DNA of 64,000 nt from an uncultured Clostridia bacterium (GTDB lineage: Bacteria > Bacillota > Clostridia > Christensenellales > Borkfalkiaceae): NCBI GenBank assembly GCA_947625095.1, contig CANQMX010000008.1:1-64000 (forward strand), in the 5' to 3' direction. The notes beneath the pieces were generated by a model. The model was not told where the DNA came from. It was given only the letters and a program-made list of their open reading frames with translations, and did no database searches. Each line of letters starts with the position of its first letter. Within the stretch, counting starts at the first letter, position 1. Both the position numbers and the translations under genes were made by a program. Positions 18,729 through 26,884 of the stretch are shown piece by piece.

Positions 18729-18772
18729 AGCGTTGCCAAAGCCGAAATTTTCGCCGCCCCTACAAAAAGCGC

Positions 18773-18829
18773 TTGCAAAATTTTCGGGTTATGCTATACT
18801 ATTATACAACAGCCCAAAGTAAAAATCAA
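18773..18829. promoter_or_regulatory. Overlapping divergent promoters (sbcDC / dnaD)
   Basis: Plus strand: TTGCAA (18773-18778), 16 bp, TATACT (18795-18800), reading into the dnaD-like gene. Minus strand: TTGATT (18829-18824), 17 bp, TATAAT (18806-18801), reading into sbcD. The two -10 boxes abut, so polymerase can occupy only one promoter at a time. Confidence 0.6.
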
Positions 18830-18877
18830 GCATTGTGACCGATTTCCGAAAAAAACGGGCGGGCAAACGGAGGGATC

Positions 18878-20593
18878 ATGTCTTTTTGCGCCTTCTCCAA
18901 AGATTTTACCGCGAATATGTACACGAGCGTGGAAAATCAGTTCATCACAAAGTATCTTCCGCAGGCGGACGGCGACGCCGTGCGCGCCTATCTGTACGGG
19001 CTGTACCTCTGCGAGTGCAGGCAGGAATTCGACGCCGCGGCCGCCGCAAAACTTCTGCGCATCCCCTACCGCCGCTTTGCGGAGATCTTCGACTTCTGGG
19101 AGGAGTGCGACCTCGTGCAAATTCTCTCACGAGAGCCGCTCTTCGTCGAATATCTGCCCGTCAATACCGCCGTCGGCAAGCCAAAGACCGTAAAACCCGA
19201 AAAATACGCCGAATTCAACCGGGAACTTTACAAACTTTTGCAAAAGGCAGGCAAGGAATTTCGCCCCTTCGAGATGCAGAAAATTTTGGAATTTCTCGAA
19301 AAAGAGCCAATGGAGCAGCAGGCGTTTTTGCTCGTCGTCGAGTACTGCGTGAAAAAGGACGGCGAAAAACTCTCCTTCTCCCACGTCATCAACAAGGCGC
19401 AGAAACTCTGCCGCGACAGCAAGTATACATACGAGCAGGTGGAGGCTGACCTTGCCGACTTCAACGTGCACGAAAAGGAACTTTCCCGCATCTTCACCCT
19501 CCTCGGCATCTACCGCAAGCCGCAGGAAAATGATTACGACTTCCTCGAAAAGTGGTACGCCCGCGGCATGGAGACGGGCGCAGTGTTCGCCGCGGCGGAA
19601 TTTTTGAAAAAGGGCACCCTCCCCACCCTCGACGCGCTCATCGGGGAACTTTCGGAGCACGACGCAACGGACGAGGAGCGGGCGCGCGAATACCTCGCCC
19701 GCCGCGAAATGCTCGCCGCCATCGTCTTCAAAGTTGCCCGCAAGTTGGGCATAAAAGTGCAAAATCCCCGCCCCTACGCCGACGAATACGCCGAAAAATG
19801 GGCGGATCGCGGCTACGGCGAGGAGGAACTCACCCTGCTGGCGGGGCTTGGCATGAAGTTGGGCTACGGCTTCCCCGAACTCGACGCTCTGTTGGAGACC
19901 CTCTACCAAGGCGGCATCGTGGACGGCGAGAGCGTGAAGGAATACTGCGCCGCGCAGGACAGCCTTTTGAAACTTTTGCAGCGCGTGCAGTCGGTGTGCG
20001 GCGTGGTGAAAAAGACGCAGGCGACCCTCGCCATGATTGAGACGTGGCGCAGACAGTGGAATTTTTCAGACGAGATGATCATGGAGGCGGCAAGAAGGAG
20101 CGCCAATGCCTCCGCCCCCCTGCCCTACATGAACAAACTCCTCTCCGAGTGGAAGCGCGCGGGCGCGATGGCCGTTTCTGAGATCCCTGAACGCGCGGAA
20201 GCCGCAAAGCCCGAACGCGAGTTCAAGAGCGAAGCCGCCATTGCCGCGGATATGCGCTCCGCGCGGGAACGCTTTTACGCCATGCGCCGCAACGCCGCGC
20301 TTGCGGCGGCCGAGAACGCGCGGGCAAACGCCGAAAAGGACGAGGCCTATAAGGCGGCGGACGCCGCCGTGCGCCGCGGTGAGATCGAACTTGCCAAGGC
20401 GGAAGTGTACTCCCCCGCGGAGGCGAAATTGCTCGCCGCCCGCCTCGCTATCGCGCGCGAAGAACGCCGCGCCGCGCTCGAACGGCTGGGGCTGAGCGAT
20501 AAGGACTTTGTGCCCAAATACATATGCCCAAAGTGCTCGGACACGGGATTTTTACCCAACGGAAAAATGTGCGACTGCTACCGGGAAGGGTAA
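18878..20593 (+). CDS. DnaD-type primosome protein fused to a helicase-loader N-terminal zinc domain
   Basis: A 571-residue protein, the only plus-strand gene in the left third. The N-terminal ~110 residues look like a DnaD/DnaB winged helix. Two DnaD C-terminal-type helical domains follow, the clearer one near residues 380-430 (TLAMIETWRRQWNFSDEMIMEAA). Residues about 450-571 match the N-terminal region of DnaI/DnaC-type helicase loaders: a long basic/acidic helix, then C550-P-K-C553...C565-D-C567. A loader would continue into an AAA+ ATPase, but here the frame stops with TAA and a terminator follows 40 bp later. It probably recruits DnaB to DNA; whether a separate ATPase exists elsewhere is unknown. 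Confidence 0.8.
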   Translation: MSFCAFSKDFTANMYTSVENQFITKYLPQADGDAVRAYLYGLYLCECRQEFDAAAAAKLLRIPYRRFAEIFDFWEECDLVQILSREPLFVEYLPVNTAVGKPKTVKPEKYAEFNRELYKLLQKAGKEFRPFEMQKILEFLEKEPMEQQAFLLVVEYCVKKDGEKLSFSHVINKAQKLCRDSKYTYEQVEADLADFNVHEKELSRIFTLLGIYRKPQENDYDFLEKWYARGMETGAVFAAAEFLKKGTLPTLDALIGELSEHDATDEERAREYLARREMLAAIVFKVARKLGIKVQNPRPYADEYAEKWADRGYGEEELTLLAGLGMKLGYGFPELDALLETLYQGGIVDGESVKEYCAAQDSLLKLLQRVQSVCGVVKKTQATLAMIETWRRQWNFSDEMIMEAARRSANASAPLPYMNKLLSEWKRAGAMAVSEIPERAEAAKPEREFKSEAAIAADMRSARERFYAMRRNAALAAAENARANAEKDEAYKAADAAVRRGEIELAKAEVYSPAEAKLLAARLAIAREERRAALERLGLSDKDFVPKYICPKCSDTGFLPNGKMCDCYREG

Positions 20594-20634
20594 AAAACAT
20601 GGTATTATGTCACGCATAGTACTTCGCAAAATGC

Positions 20635-20674
20635 GAAAAAACGGCTTGAACTATCCCATTCAAGCCGTTTTTTA
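20635..20674. terminator. Bidirectional terminator between dnaD and ylmC genes
   Basis: A stem AAAAACGGCTTGAA / TTCAAGCCGTTTTT with a short loop, with T tracts on both strands. It serves the plus-strand dnaD-like gene and the converging sigG-ylmC transcript. Confidence 0.85.
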
Positions 20675-21016
20675 TTCATATTCCCCATAATCGCGCCGTT
20701 GGTTGCCGTTCTGCGGATATGGCTGGGGCGGAGGCGGCGGAGGATAATTATCTTCCCACTTTCCCCTCTTTTTATCGGGTTTGGGCGCAGCCTTGATATC
20801 CACGAGCACCACGTCCACGCCAATCTTCCGCACGCATTTCAGGTCGATGAAGAGGTCGGCTTTGCCCCAGCGGAAGCCCTTTCCGCCGGGCACGACGATG
20901 CCCTGCACCCTGCCCTCGGGGAAGGTAAACACGATGTCGCAGATCTTGCCGAGTTGCTTTCCATCGGCGAGGTTGACAGCCTCCATTTTTTTGAGTTCGC
21001 CGAAACTTGTTTCCAC
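20672..21016 (-). CDS. YlmC/YmxH family PRC-barrel protein
   Basis: A 114-residue protein with a PRC-barrel (ETSFGELKKMEAVNLADGKQLG...DIVFTFPEGRVQGIVVP), the YlmC/YmxH type found next to sigG in many spore formers. A Pro/Asn-rich tail of about 30 residues follows. Its exact role is not established; association with sporulation is from genomic context. It follows sigG by 33 bp. Confidence 0.88.
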   Translation of the reverse strand: METSFGELKKMEAVNLADGKQLGKICDIVFTFPEGRVQGIVVPGGKGFRWGKADLFIDLKCVRKIGVDVVLVDIKAAPKPDKKRGKWEDNYPPPPPPQPYPQNGNQRRDYGEYE

Positions 21017-21049
21017 ACCCCTATTTTATGCGGCGGGCGGGCGAAAGTT

Positions 21050-21820
21050 TCAGGAAATTTCCCTGCGGATGGCACCGAGCGCGTTCTTTTCGAGGCGGCT
21101 TACCTGCGCCTGCGAGATGCCCACCTCCGCCGAGATCTCCGTCTGCGTCTTGCCCTCGTAATAGCGGAGCATCAGAATTTTCTTCTCGCGGTCGGCGAGG
21201 CGGTCGATGGCCTCGCGCAGGGCGACGCGCTCCGCCCAAATGGATTCGCTCTGCTTGACGTCATATAATTGATCCACGAGTTGCAGGGTGTCGCCCGACT
21301 TGTTGTAGACGGGGTCGTAGAGCGAAACGGGGTCGGAGATAGCGTCGAGGGCGTAGACGACCTCCTGCTCCTTCACCTGCATCTCGGCGGCGATGCGCTC
21401 GATGGTCGCCTCCTCGTCGCGCTCTTCCAGCCCCTCGCGCACCTTCAGGATGCGGTAGGCGGTATCGCGGATGGAGCGCGAGACGCGCAGACTGTTTCCG
21501 TCCCGCAAAAACCGCTTGATCTCGCCCAAGATCATGGGCACGGCGTAGGTGGAAAACTTCACGTTGAAATCGAGGTTGAAGTTGTCTATCGCCTTGATAA
21601 GCCCCACGCAGCCCGCCTGAAAAACGTCGTCCGCGTTGGCGTTCTTCGCCCAAAACCGCTTGATAAGGGAGAGGACAAGCCGCATATTGCCGACGATGAA
21701 TTTGTCCCGCGCCTCCTTGTCCCCCGCCTTCAAGCGGATCATCAGTTCCTCATTCTCCTTGGCCGTCAGTTTGGGCAGCCCCGCGGTGTCCACGCCACAA
21801 ATATTTACCTTGTTGAGCAT
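21050..21820 (-). CDS. sigG: Sporulation sigma factor G
   Basis: A 256-residue sigma-70-family factor that directs late forespore transcription. The N-terminal NKVNICGVDTAGLPKLT is the SigG hallmark, the motif that keeps it inactive until late. Region 2 (LVLSLIKRFWAKNANADDVFQAGCVGLIKAI), region 3 and the region 4 helix-turn-helix (TQTEISAEVGISQAQVSRLE) follow. Start ATG at 21820. It lies 70 bp downstream of sigE, the usual order. Confidence 0.96.
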   Translation of the reverse strand: MLNKVNICGVDTAGLPKLTAKENEELMIRLKAGDKEARDKFIVGNMRLVLSLIKRFWAKNANADDVFQAGCVGLIKAIDNFNLDFNVKFSTYAVPMILGEIKRFLRDGNSLRVSRSIRDTAYRILKVREGLEERDEEATIERIAAEMQVKEQEVVYALDAISDPVSLYDPVYNKSGDTLQLVDQLYDVKQSESIWAERVALREAIDRLADREKKILMLRYYEGKTQTEISAEVGISQAQVSRLEKNALGAIRREIS

Positions 21821-21890
21821 ACTTTTCCCTCCGCCATAGCAAAAAACTATGTAGCCTGCGGAACAGCAGTGTGCGCAACAGCGGGGCAAA

Positions 21891-22601
21891 TTATACGAGT
21901 TTGGAAATTTCCCGTTTGAGCCGCTCGATGATCTTCTTTTCGAGGCGGGATATGTAACTTTGGGAAATGCCGAGGCGATCGGCGACGTCCTTTTGCGTCA
22001 TCTCCTCCCTGCCGCCCAGCCCGAAGCGCATATACATGATCTTTTGCTCACGTTCGGGCAGTTTTTTGAGGGCTTCCTTCAAAAGTTCCTTTTCCACGTT
22101 GGCCTCCACGCCGCCGTACACCGTCTCGCTGTCGGTGCCGAGCACGTCGGAAAGCAGCAATTCGTTGCCCTCGAAGTCGGTGTTGAGTGGCTCGTCGAAG
22201 GAGATTTCGCTCTTCAACTTGACCGTGCGCCTCAAATACATCAGAATTTCGTTCTCGATGCACCGCGAGGCGTAGGTCGCGAGTTTGATATTTTTGTCCG
22301 TGCGGAAGGAATTGATGGCCTTGATCAGCCCGATCGTGCCGATAGAAATGAGGTCGTCGCTATCCACGCCCGTGTTTTCGAACTTGTGCGAGATGTACAC
22401 CACGAGGCGCAGATTGTGCTCGATGAGGGCGGCCTTGACCGCCTCCACCTCCTCGCCCTCCTCCATCTTGCGGAGCATCTCCCCCTCCTCCTCGGCGGAG
22501 AGCGGCAGGGGCAACGCCTCACTTCCGCAGAGATAGTGAACGACGTTTTCGCTGCCCCGGATGCGTTTCAGCCAAATTTGCAGAATGTTCAGTAGTTTCA
22601 T
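21891..22601 (-). CDS. sigE: Sporulation sigma factor E precursor (pro-SigE)
   Basis: A 236-residue mother-cell sigma factor. The N-terminal ~28 residues ([16 protein letters not shown]) form the membrane-associating pro-sequence removed by Spo[30 protein letters not shown] and the C-terminal [14 protein letters not shown] match SigE. Start ATG at 22601 behind GGAGGGAGACC. Its first 83 bp overlap the 3' end of spoIIGA in another frame. Confidence 0.96.
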   Translation of the reverse strand: MKLLNILQIWLKRIRGSENVVHYLCGSEALPLPLSAEEEGEMLRKMEEGEEVEAVKAALIEHNLRLVVYISHKFENTGVDSDDLISIGTIGLIKAINSFRTDKNIKLATYASRCIENEILMYLRRTVKLKSEISFDEPLNTDFEGNELLLSDVLGTDSETVYGGVEANVEKELLKEALKKLPEREQKIMYMRFGLGGREEMTQKDVADRLGISQSYISRLEKKIIERLKREISKLV

Positions 22602-23391
22602 GGTCTCCCTCCGTCAACGCGCTATGCAAGATTATGGAATATTCCTTGGAGGCAACTTCCCCCAACGTTATGTACACCCCGTGCGCCGTTTTTCCGTCGA
22701 TTTCAAGCTCGTCGCATCGGAACACGGGGGAATCCCGCCCGCCGTTCACCGTGCCGACGCGTATTCGCCCCTCCTCGCGGGGATGCGCGCCGAAGAGAGC
22801 GAAGATCGCCGCGGCCGAGGCGACGCAGACAGGCTCGCCGCGGAAGGTGAGCAGGTTTCCGCTGTCCGCAAAGCCCTTCCATTTGACCGTCTTTTTGCCC
22901 GCCGTGAGGCGACATAAAAAGATGGCGCGTCTTTCGCAGCGGTAGCGGTAAAACCGCTTGGCGCACACGGCGACGAGAATTCCGAAGCCCCCCGCCAGCC
23001 CCAAAACAAGCCCCACGGGCGCGCGCTCCACAAGGTAGCCGATCCCCTCCAAGTACGGCACGTCGAAAAAGGAATACGCCGCCGTGAGCAGCCCGCCGAG
23101 CGCAAACGTCATGAGGAAAAACGCGGCGGTGGCGACGAGATAGGTCTTTTTCGTGCCCTTGGAGACGGCGAGAACGGCGATGAGCGCGCCGCCTAGAAAC
23201 TTTACGAAGTACGCCGCCCACACGGGAAGGGGCAGAAGCGGAAAGACGAGCGCTTCCCCAGCGCCCACCGCCGCGGCGAGCAAGAGTTGCCACACCCGCA
23301 CCCGCCCGCGGGCGCACTTTAAGGCAAGGTACAGTAGTTCGGCATCGAGCAAAAAATTTTCCAGAAACGCATACTCGGCATATACGGTCAT
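22519..23391 (-). CDS. spoIIGA: Sigma-E processing peptidase SpoIIGA
   Basis: A 290-residue membrane aspartic protease that cleaves pro-SigE in the mother cell. Five or six membrane segments occupy residues 1-140. The soluble catalytic domain carries the active-site motif [10 protein letters not shown], with the usual end of the domain at YSIILHSAL. About 30 further residues (from [10 protein letters not shown]) are charged, unlike the family and encoded within sigE, which suggests loss of the normal stop. Start ATG at 23391 behind GGAGAAGGGAA. Confidence 0.93.
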   Translation of the reverse strand: MTVYAEYAFLENFLLDAELLYLALKCARGRVRVWQLLLAAAVGAGEALVFPLLPLPVWAAYFVKFLGGALIAVLAVSKGTKKTYLVATAAFFLMTFALGGLLTAAYSFFDVPYLEGIGYLVERAPVGLVLGLAGGFGILVAVCAKRFYRYRCERRAIFLCRLTAGKKTVKWKGFADSGNLLTFRGEPVCVASAAAIFALFGAHPREEGRIRVGTVNGGRDSPVFRCDELEIDGKTAHGVYITLGEVASKEYSIILHSALTEGDHETTEHSANLAETHPGQRKRRSLSLRK

Positions 23392-23411
23392 TTCCCTTCT
23401 CCGTGCAAGGT

Positions 23412-23463
23412 ATTATAAAGGCTCAAACGGCACGAAAAAAGGCATATCCCGTCGGAATATGCC
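23412..23463 (-). promoter_or_regulatory. spoIIGA promoter region with upstream hairpin
   Basis: On the minus strand a TATAAT -10 (23417-23412) lies 21 bp before the spoIIGA start, with no good -35 at 17 bp. Directly upstream is a GGCATATTCC/GGGATATGCC hairpin (23441-23463) followed by TTTTTT, which looks like an intrinsic terminator. It would block read-through from the right. A weak -35 is consistent with activator (Spo0A) dependence, but I see no clean Spo0A box. Confidence 0.45.
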
Positions 23464-23555
23464 GAAGTTTGGAAGGGGCGCAGAGGCGAAGAGATGTTCA
23501 AAAACCTACAATAAGTTGCAAAATTCGCTATTTTTTGCGCGTGCGCTGACTTTTG

Positions 23556-23583
23556 TTTGCAACACGCGAAAATCGGTTATAAT
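23556..23583 (+). promoter_or_regulatory. Promoter of the HD-domain gene
   Basis: TATAAT at 23578-23583 with a TTTGCA-like -35 at 23556-23561 (16-bp spacing), 30 bp before the ATG at 23613. Confidence 0.5.
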
Positions 23584-23612
23584 ATTTGTGAAGGCAATCA
23601 AAGGGCGATGCG

Positions 23613-24092
23613 ATGGAACAGACGGATTACATGAAAAAAATCGAGGAATACGGCGGGGACATTCTCGTCTCGGAGGGGATGCTGTCCGAAAAGCAATTCG
23701 TGCAGCACGGCACGACGACGACCTACGATCACTCCGTCGCCGTCACCGAAATGTGCCTCCGCCTGGCGAAAAAATTTCACAGCAAGGCGGACGAGCGCAC
23801 CCTCATCCGCGGCGCGCTCCTTCACGACTACTTTTTGTACGATTGGCACAAGCCGCACGGCCACCTACACGCCTTCCGCCACTCCAAAAAGGCGCTCGAA
23901 AACGCCGCGCGCGACTTTGAATTAAGCCCCGTCGAGCGCAATATGATTTTGAGCCATATGTTCCCCCTCGGCAGGTTTCCGCGTTACCGCGAGAGCGCCC
24001 TTTTGTGTATCGCCGATAAAATCTGCTCGCTGCGCGAGACCTTCCACCGCAAAAAACCCGCCCCCGCGCAGACGGAAACTTCCGAAAAATAA
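23613..24092 (+). CDS. HD domain protein (putative phosphohydrolase)
   Basis: A 159-residue single-domain HD protein. The metal-binding His and Asp pattern is visible: DHSVAVTEMCLRLA, then GALLHDYFLYDWH, a later ILSHMFP, and CIADKICSL. HD proteins hydrolyse phosphate esters such as nucleotides; the substrate here is unknown. It is a lone plus-strand gene between two minus-strand units. Confidence 0.85.
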   Translation: MEQTDYMKKIEEYGGDILVSEGMLSEKQFVQHGTTTTYDHSVAVTEMCLRLAKKFHSKADERTLIRGALLHDYFLYDWHKPHGHLHAFRHSKKALENAARDFELSPVERNMILSHMFPLGRFPRYRESALLCIADKICSLRETFHRKKPAPAQTETSEK

Positions 24093-24113
24093 CGATATAT
24101 TGTAGTTTTTTGC

Positions 24114-24148
24114 AAAAAGACGAGAGCCGCTGCCCTCGCCTTTTTTAT
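24114..24148. terminator. Possible terminator after the HD gene
   Basis: A short CGAG...CTCG stem ending in CCTTTTTTATT on the plus strand and CTTTTTGC on the minus strand, between the convergent HD and beta-CASP genes. The stem is weak. Confidence 0.4.
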
Positions 24149-24163
24149 TCCATATACCGCCCC

Positions 24164-25372
24164 TCACACCGTCACACACTCCCCGTCGCGCAGGACTAGG
24201 ACTTCCCCCTTCAGCCCCAAGTCGCAAAATGCCTCGGGAAATTCGGAATGAACGGGAATAATGGTCTTGGCGCCGGTCACGCCACACACCTGACGAATTT
24301 GGTCAATATCCGCATGGCCACTCGTGTGCAAATATTGCAGTTTGCTCCCGTTCGCTATCGCGTTTTCCACAAATTTGCGCTTGTAGCCGTCGTAGGCTGC
24401 CGAAGTCGCGTCGAGGTATCCCCTCCACATCGAATAAATCAACACATTGTCCGCAAAACTTTCCATCGCACGTCGCGTGACTGCGTTCGCCCGCCCGATA
24501 AAGCAAAATCCCCGCTCGGCCATTGTCGTATGCAAATTTTTGCCATAGACGTAAATTTTTCTGCGATTGAAATCGTAAAATGCGCTTCTGCTCGCCGCCG
24601 AGACGATGCGCAAAATTTCAAGTTGATACCTCTCCTCGCACACAAGAAACATACGCTCTTCCGCAATGGCGGCGCTGTAAAATTCGGCGATCGTATCGAT
24701 ATTTGTTGAACTGCACAGCACAAAGACGCTCTTATGTTCCCGCAAGATCCCCCTCGCCGCCGCCCCGAGTTCGTGCTCAGTTATTTGTTTTTCATTCCGT
24801 CGGCTCATCATCGTGCCCTCAATGATGAGGACATCGATGTTTTTTGCGTATTTTTCAAACACGGCGGGCATCTTGCGGCCGCGTGCCCCATGCATACGGA
24901 AATCCCCCGTGTGCAGAACGCGCTTGCCCTCCGCTTCGATCAAAAACATATACGCGTCGAATGCGGAGTGGTCGATGAGGAAGGGCGTTATCTTGATATC
25001 CTTGATGAAAATCGGCCTGCCCGCTTCAAACGGGATAAAGTCCTCCACCGGCCGCGCAGGCTCTGGCTCGCGGTCGGCCGCGCGCTGAACAACGGCGTAG
25101 ATCTCCCTCGCCGCCGCGCCCATATAAATAGGGATCGTGGGCAACACCGCCCCGTACATACCGATATGGTCGCCGTGGTAATGCGTGATGAACACACCAT
25201 CGCAAGTGGGGTCGCCGCACGTCAGCCCGTCGATTTGCGGCGGCGCGCCCTCCGCCCTCTCCGCCGTCGGAAGTTCCGCGCCGATATCGATTATTATGCG
25301 CGCGCTTTGCGTCTTGATTTCGGTAATGCACCCGCCGATTTGGTGCGTCCCCCTGTGAATTTTTATCTCCAT
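24164..25372 (-). CDS. Beta-CASP metallo-beta-lactamase fold nuclease-like protein
   Basis: A 402-residue MBL-fold protein of the RNase J/CPSF-related type. Zinc motif THYHGDHIG lies near residues 62-70. HTGDFRMHG supplies the bridging Asp, and the beta-CASP motifs are present: VLIIEGTMMSR, CSSTNID, LHTSGHADID and the final VHSE. It lacks the C-terminal RNase J extension (RNase J is about 555 residues). RNA or DNA processing is inferred. It is 6 bp downstream of a PD-(D/E)XK-like gene and surely co-transcribed with it. Confidence 0.82.
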   Translation of the reverse strand: MEIKIHRGTHQIGGCITEIKTQSARIIIDIGAELPTAERAEGAPPQIDGLTCGDPTCDGVFITHYHGDHIGMYGAVLPTIPIYMGAAAREIYAVVQRAADREPEPARPVEDFIPFEAGRPIFIKDIKITPFLIDHSAFDAYMFLIEAEGKRVLHTGDFRMHGARGRKMPAVFEKYAKNIDVLIIEGTMMSRRNEKQITEHELGAAARGILREHKSVFVLCSSTNIDTIAEFYSAAIAEERMFLVCEERYQLEILRIVSAASRSAFYDFNRRKIYVYGKNLHTTMAERGFCFIGRANAVTRRAMESFADNVLIYSMWRGYLDATSAAYDGYKRKFVENAIANGSKLQYLHTSGHADIDQIRQVCGVTGAKTIIPVHSEFPEAFCDLGLKGEVLVLRDGECVTV

Positions 25373-25378
25373 ATCACT

Positions 25379-26185
25379 TCAAATAAGCCCATCCCATATT
25401 TCACGCAAGGTCGGCTCGCCCGTCGCCCACAGCACATTCCCCCTGCCGAGATTTTTCTCGATCTCCTCCATTGTGTAGGTTACATTCTCCGCTCTTCCGC
25501 CGCCCGTTCCGTAGACAAGCAACTTCGTGGGCTCGACGATCGCCTTGGGCGCGCGGTAATTCGTGCCAAACAGCCCGTTTACGATGCGCACATACGCAGA
25601 GTACTGTTCGAGGATGGCCTGCCTTTGCATGGCGATGGCCGCCGAGTACCCCTTCACCTGTCCGATGACCTCCGGTATGTGACCAGCCGCACTTCTCACA
25701 CGGCGATCGGAAAACACCTTCCCCTCCACGAACATGAGCTCATCCGTCGCAGCGTTCAAGAGCACGAGGTCGCATTTGCGCACCTCCCTGCCGCCGAGGT
25801 TGACTTCGATATCCAGCACCACGACGTCGGAACGAGCGCCTGCGCCGAATGTGTAGCGGCAGAGCCCGTCCAAGAGCCGGCGCTCCGCATCCCCGCCCTT
25901 TTTGTTTGTGAATTTTGCCTCGATCTCCGCCTTGGCCCTGTCATATTCGTTGGAAAATTCCGCCCCGTTGCCGTACCGCGCGTAGTGGCGATCCCGGGCA
26001 AACGCGCTGCCGGCAAATTTATAGAGGCATCCGCCCTTGTAATAGAAGTGGAGTTCGTCGACGCGCACGGCGGGAAAGACCTCGCCCGCCAGAACATCGG
26101 CCTTCAGGCGGCCGAAGAGTTCGACGTTCTTCCCCGAGGTCATTTTTTGAATTTTATCGTCGTCAAACCGCCGCAAAAAACCCAT
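25379..26185 (-). CDS. PD-(D/E)XK nuclease-like protein, unknown family
   Basis: A 268-residue protein I cannot assign to a named family. The central part reads as a PD-(D/E)XK core: GDAERRLLDGLCRYTFGAG helix, VVVLDIEVNL strand, then CDLVLLN and ELMFVEGKVF, which give the Asp and E-x-K residues. The N-terminal FYYKGGCLYKF and the C-terminal LLVYGTGGGRAENVTY are of unknown role. Start at the ATG at 26185 behind GGAGGGAAAC. The pairing with a beta-CASP protein suggests joint nucleic-acid processing. Confidence 0.6.
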   Translation of the reverse strand: MGFLRRFDDDKIQKMTSGKNVELFGRLKADVLAGEVFPAVRVDELHFYYKGGCLYKFAGSAFARDRHYARYGNGAEFSNEYDRAKAEIEAKFTNKKGGDAERRLLDGLCRYTFGAGARSDVVVLDIEVNLGGREVRKCDLVLLNAATDELMFVEGKVFSDRRVRSAAGHIPEVIGQVKGYSAAIAMQRQAILEQYSAYVRIVNGLFGTNYRAPKAIVEPTKLLVYGTGGGRAENVTYTMEEIEKNLGRGNVLWATGEPTLREIWDGLI

Positions 26186-26231
26186 GTTTCCCTCCAATAT
26201 GTTGTCAAATACTACCCATGCTCGTTTGAAA

Positions 26232-26528
26232 TTAACTGATTTTATCTTTTAAGATTTGCCGCACATACTCGAAATTTTTGTATCGCACATAAAGCAGATA
26301 ACTTTCAAGTGGCAAGGCGAATTTAGAGCGAACGCCCGTGCCGTACGGCATCAGCGCACACTCGATATTTTCCTCTTCCAAATTGTCTTTCAGGTTGTCG
26401 CCGAAGAGCCTATCCACCTCAGCAACCAAACAAAAATCATCTTCGGTTACGGCGCGCAACTTTTTCCTTCCGCACTTCGGGCATCGTCCGTTTTCGCAGG
26501 CAATATTGCAACTCTCGCAAAAATTCAT
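26232..26528 (-). CDS. Zinc-ribbon protein with DUF2007-like C-terminus
   Basis: A 98-residue protein. CESCNIACENGRCPKCGRKK (residues 4-23) is a C4 zinc ribbon. The remaining ~70 residues (VAEVDRLFGDNLKDNLEEENIECALMP...YVRYKNFEYVRQIL) resemble small ferredoxin-like DUF2007 domains. Function unknown. It lies 46 bp upstream of the PD-(D/E)XK-like gene and may head the same transcript. Confidence 0.65.
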   Translation of the reverse strand: MNFCESCNIACENGRCPKCGRKKLRAVTEDDFCLVAEVDRLFGDNLKDNLEEENIECALMPYGTGVRSKFALPLESYLLYVRYKNFEYVRQILKDKIS

Positions 26529-26616
26529 GATACGCCTCTGTGAAATTCTTGTCTTTCGCTATAATCATACCATAATGCTGCGCGGAAATCAAGGTCGGAC
26601 GAACAATATATGAATG

Positions 26617-26760
26617 CGACGAATCCCGTAGGGATTTTCCTTATATCGCACCACGAGGGGGCACCTATGCACCGCAAGGAACTACTTCGTCGCTACGCTC
26701 CTCGTGCCGCCCTTAGTCGAAAATAGTGCGGGCGGGGCGAATCCCTGCGGGATTCGCACA
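26617..26760. repeat. Degenerate hairpin repeats resembling the tRNA-Arg 3' end
   Basis: Non-coding. CGAATCCCGTAGGGATT (about 26630) and CGAATCCCTGCGGGATTCG (about 26738) are palindromes that resemble a T-arm. The stretch 26645-26660 (tcgcaccacgagg) is an inverted, degenerate copy of the tRNA 3' end plus flank found at 26801-26821. Confidence 0.55.
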
Positions 26761-26761
26761 T

Positions 26762-26821
26762 CTTACGGCGCACCACGAGAAGGGCACCCTTTTGGGTGCC
26801 CTTCTCGTGGTGCGCCGTAAG
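26762..26821. repeat. Perfect 28-bp inverted repeat overlapping the tRNA-Arg 3' end
   Basis: Arms 26762-26789 and 26794-26821 are perfectly complementary around a TTTT loop. The right arm includes 14 nt of the tRNA (encoded CCA, acceptor 3' strand and the base next to it). On the tRNA transcript the loop reads AAAA and there is no T tract, so it is not a standard terminator. A folded precursor would pair the acceptor 3' strand with the trailer. Confidence 0.85.
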
Positions 26822-26884
26822 GAACTCGAATCCCTAGCCTTTGGTTCCGTAGACCAACGCTCTATCCAATTGAGCTAACGGCGC
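26808..26884 (-). tRNA. tRNA-Arg (anticodon ACG)
   Basis: On the minus strand the acceptor GCGCCGT pairs with ACGGCGC, followed by A and encoded CCA (26808-26810). The D-arm is TAGCTCAATTGGATAGAGC, the anticodon loop CTACGGA carries ACG, and the T-arm is GGGATTCGAGTTCC. It follows the DnaA-box region. Confidence 0.93.
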
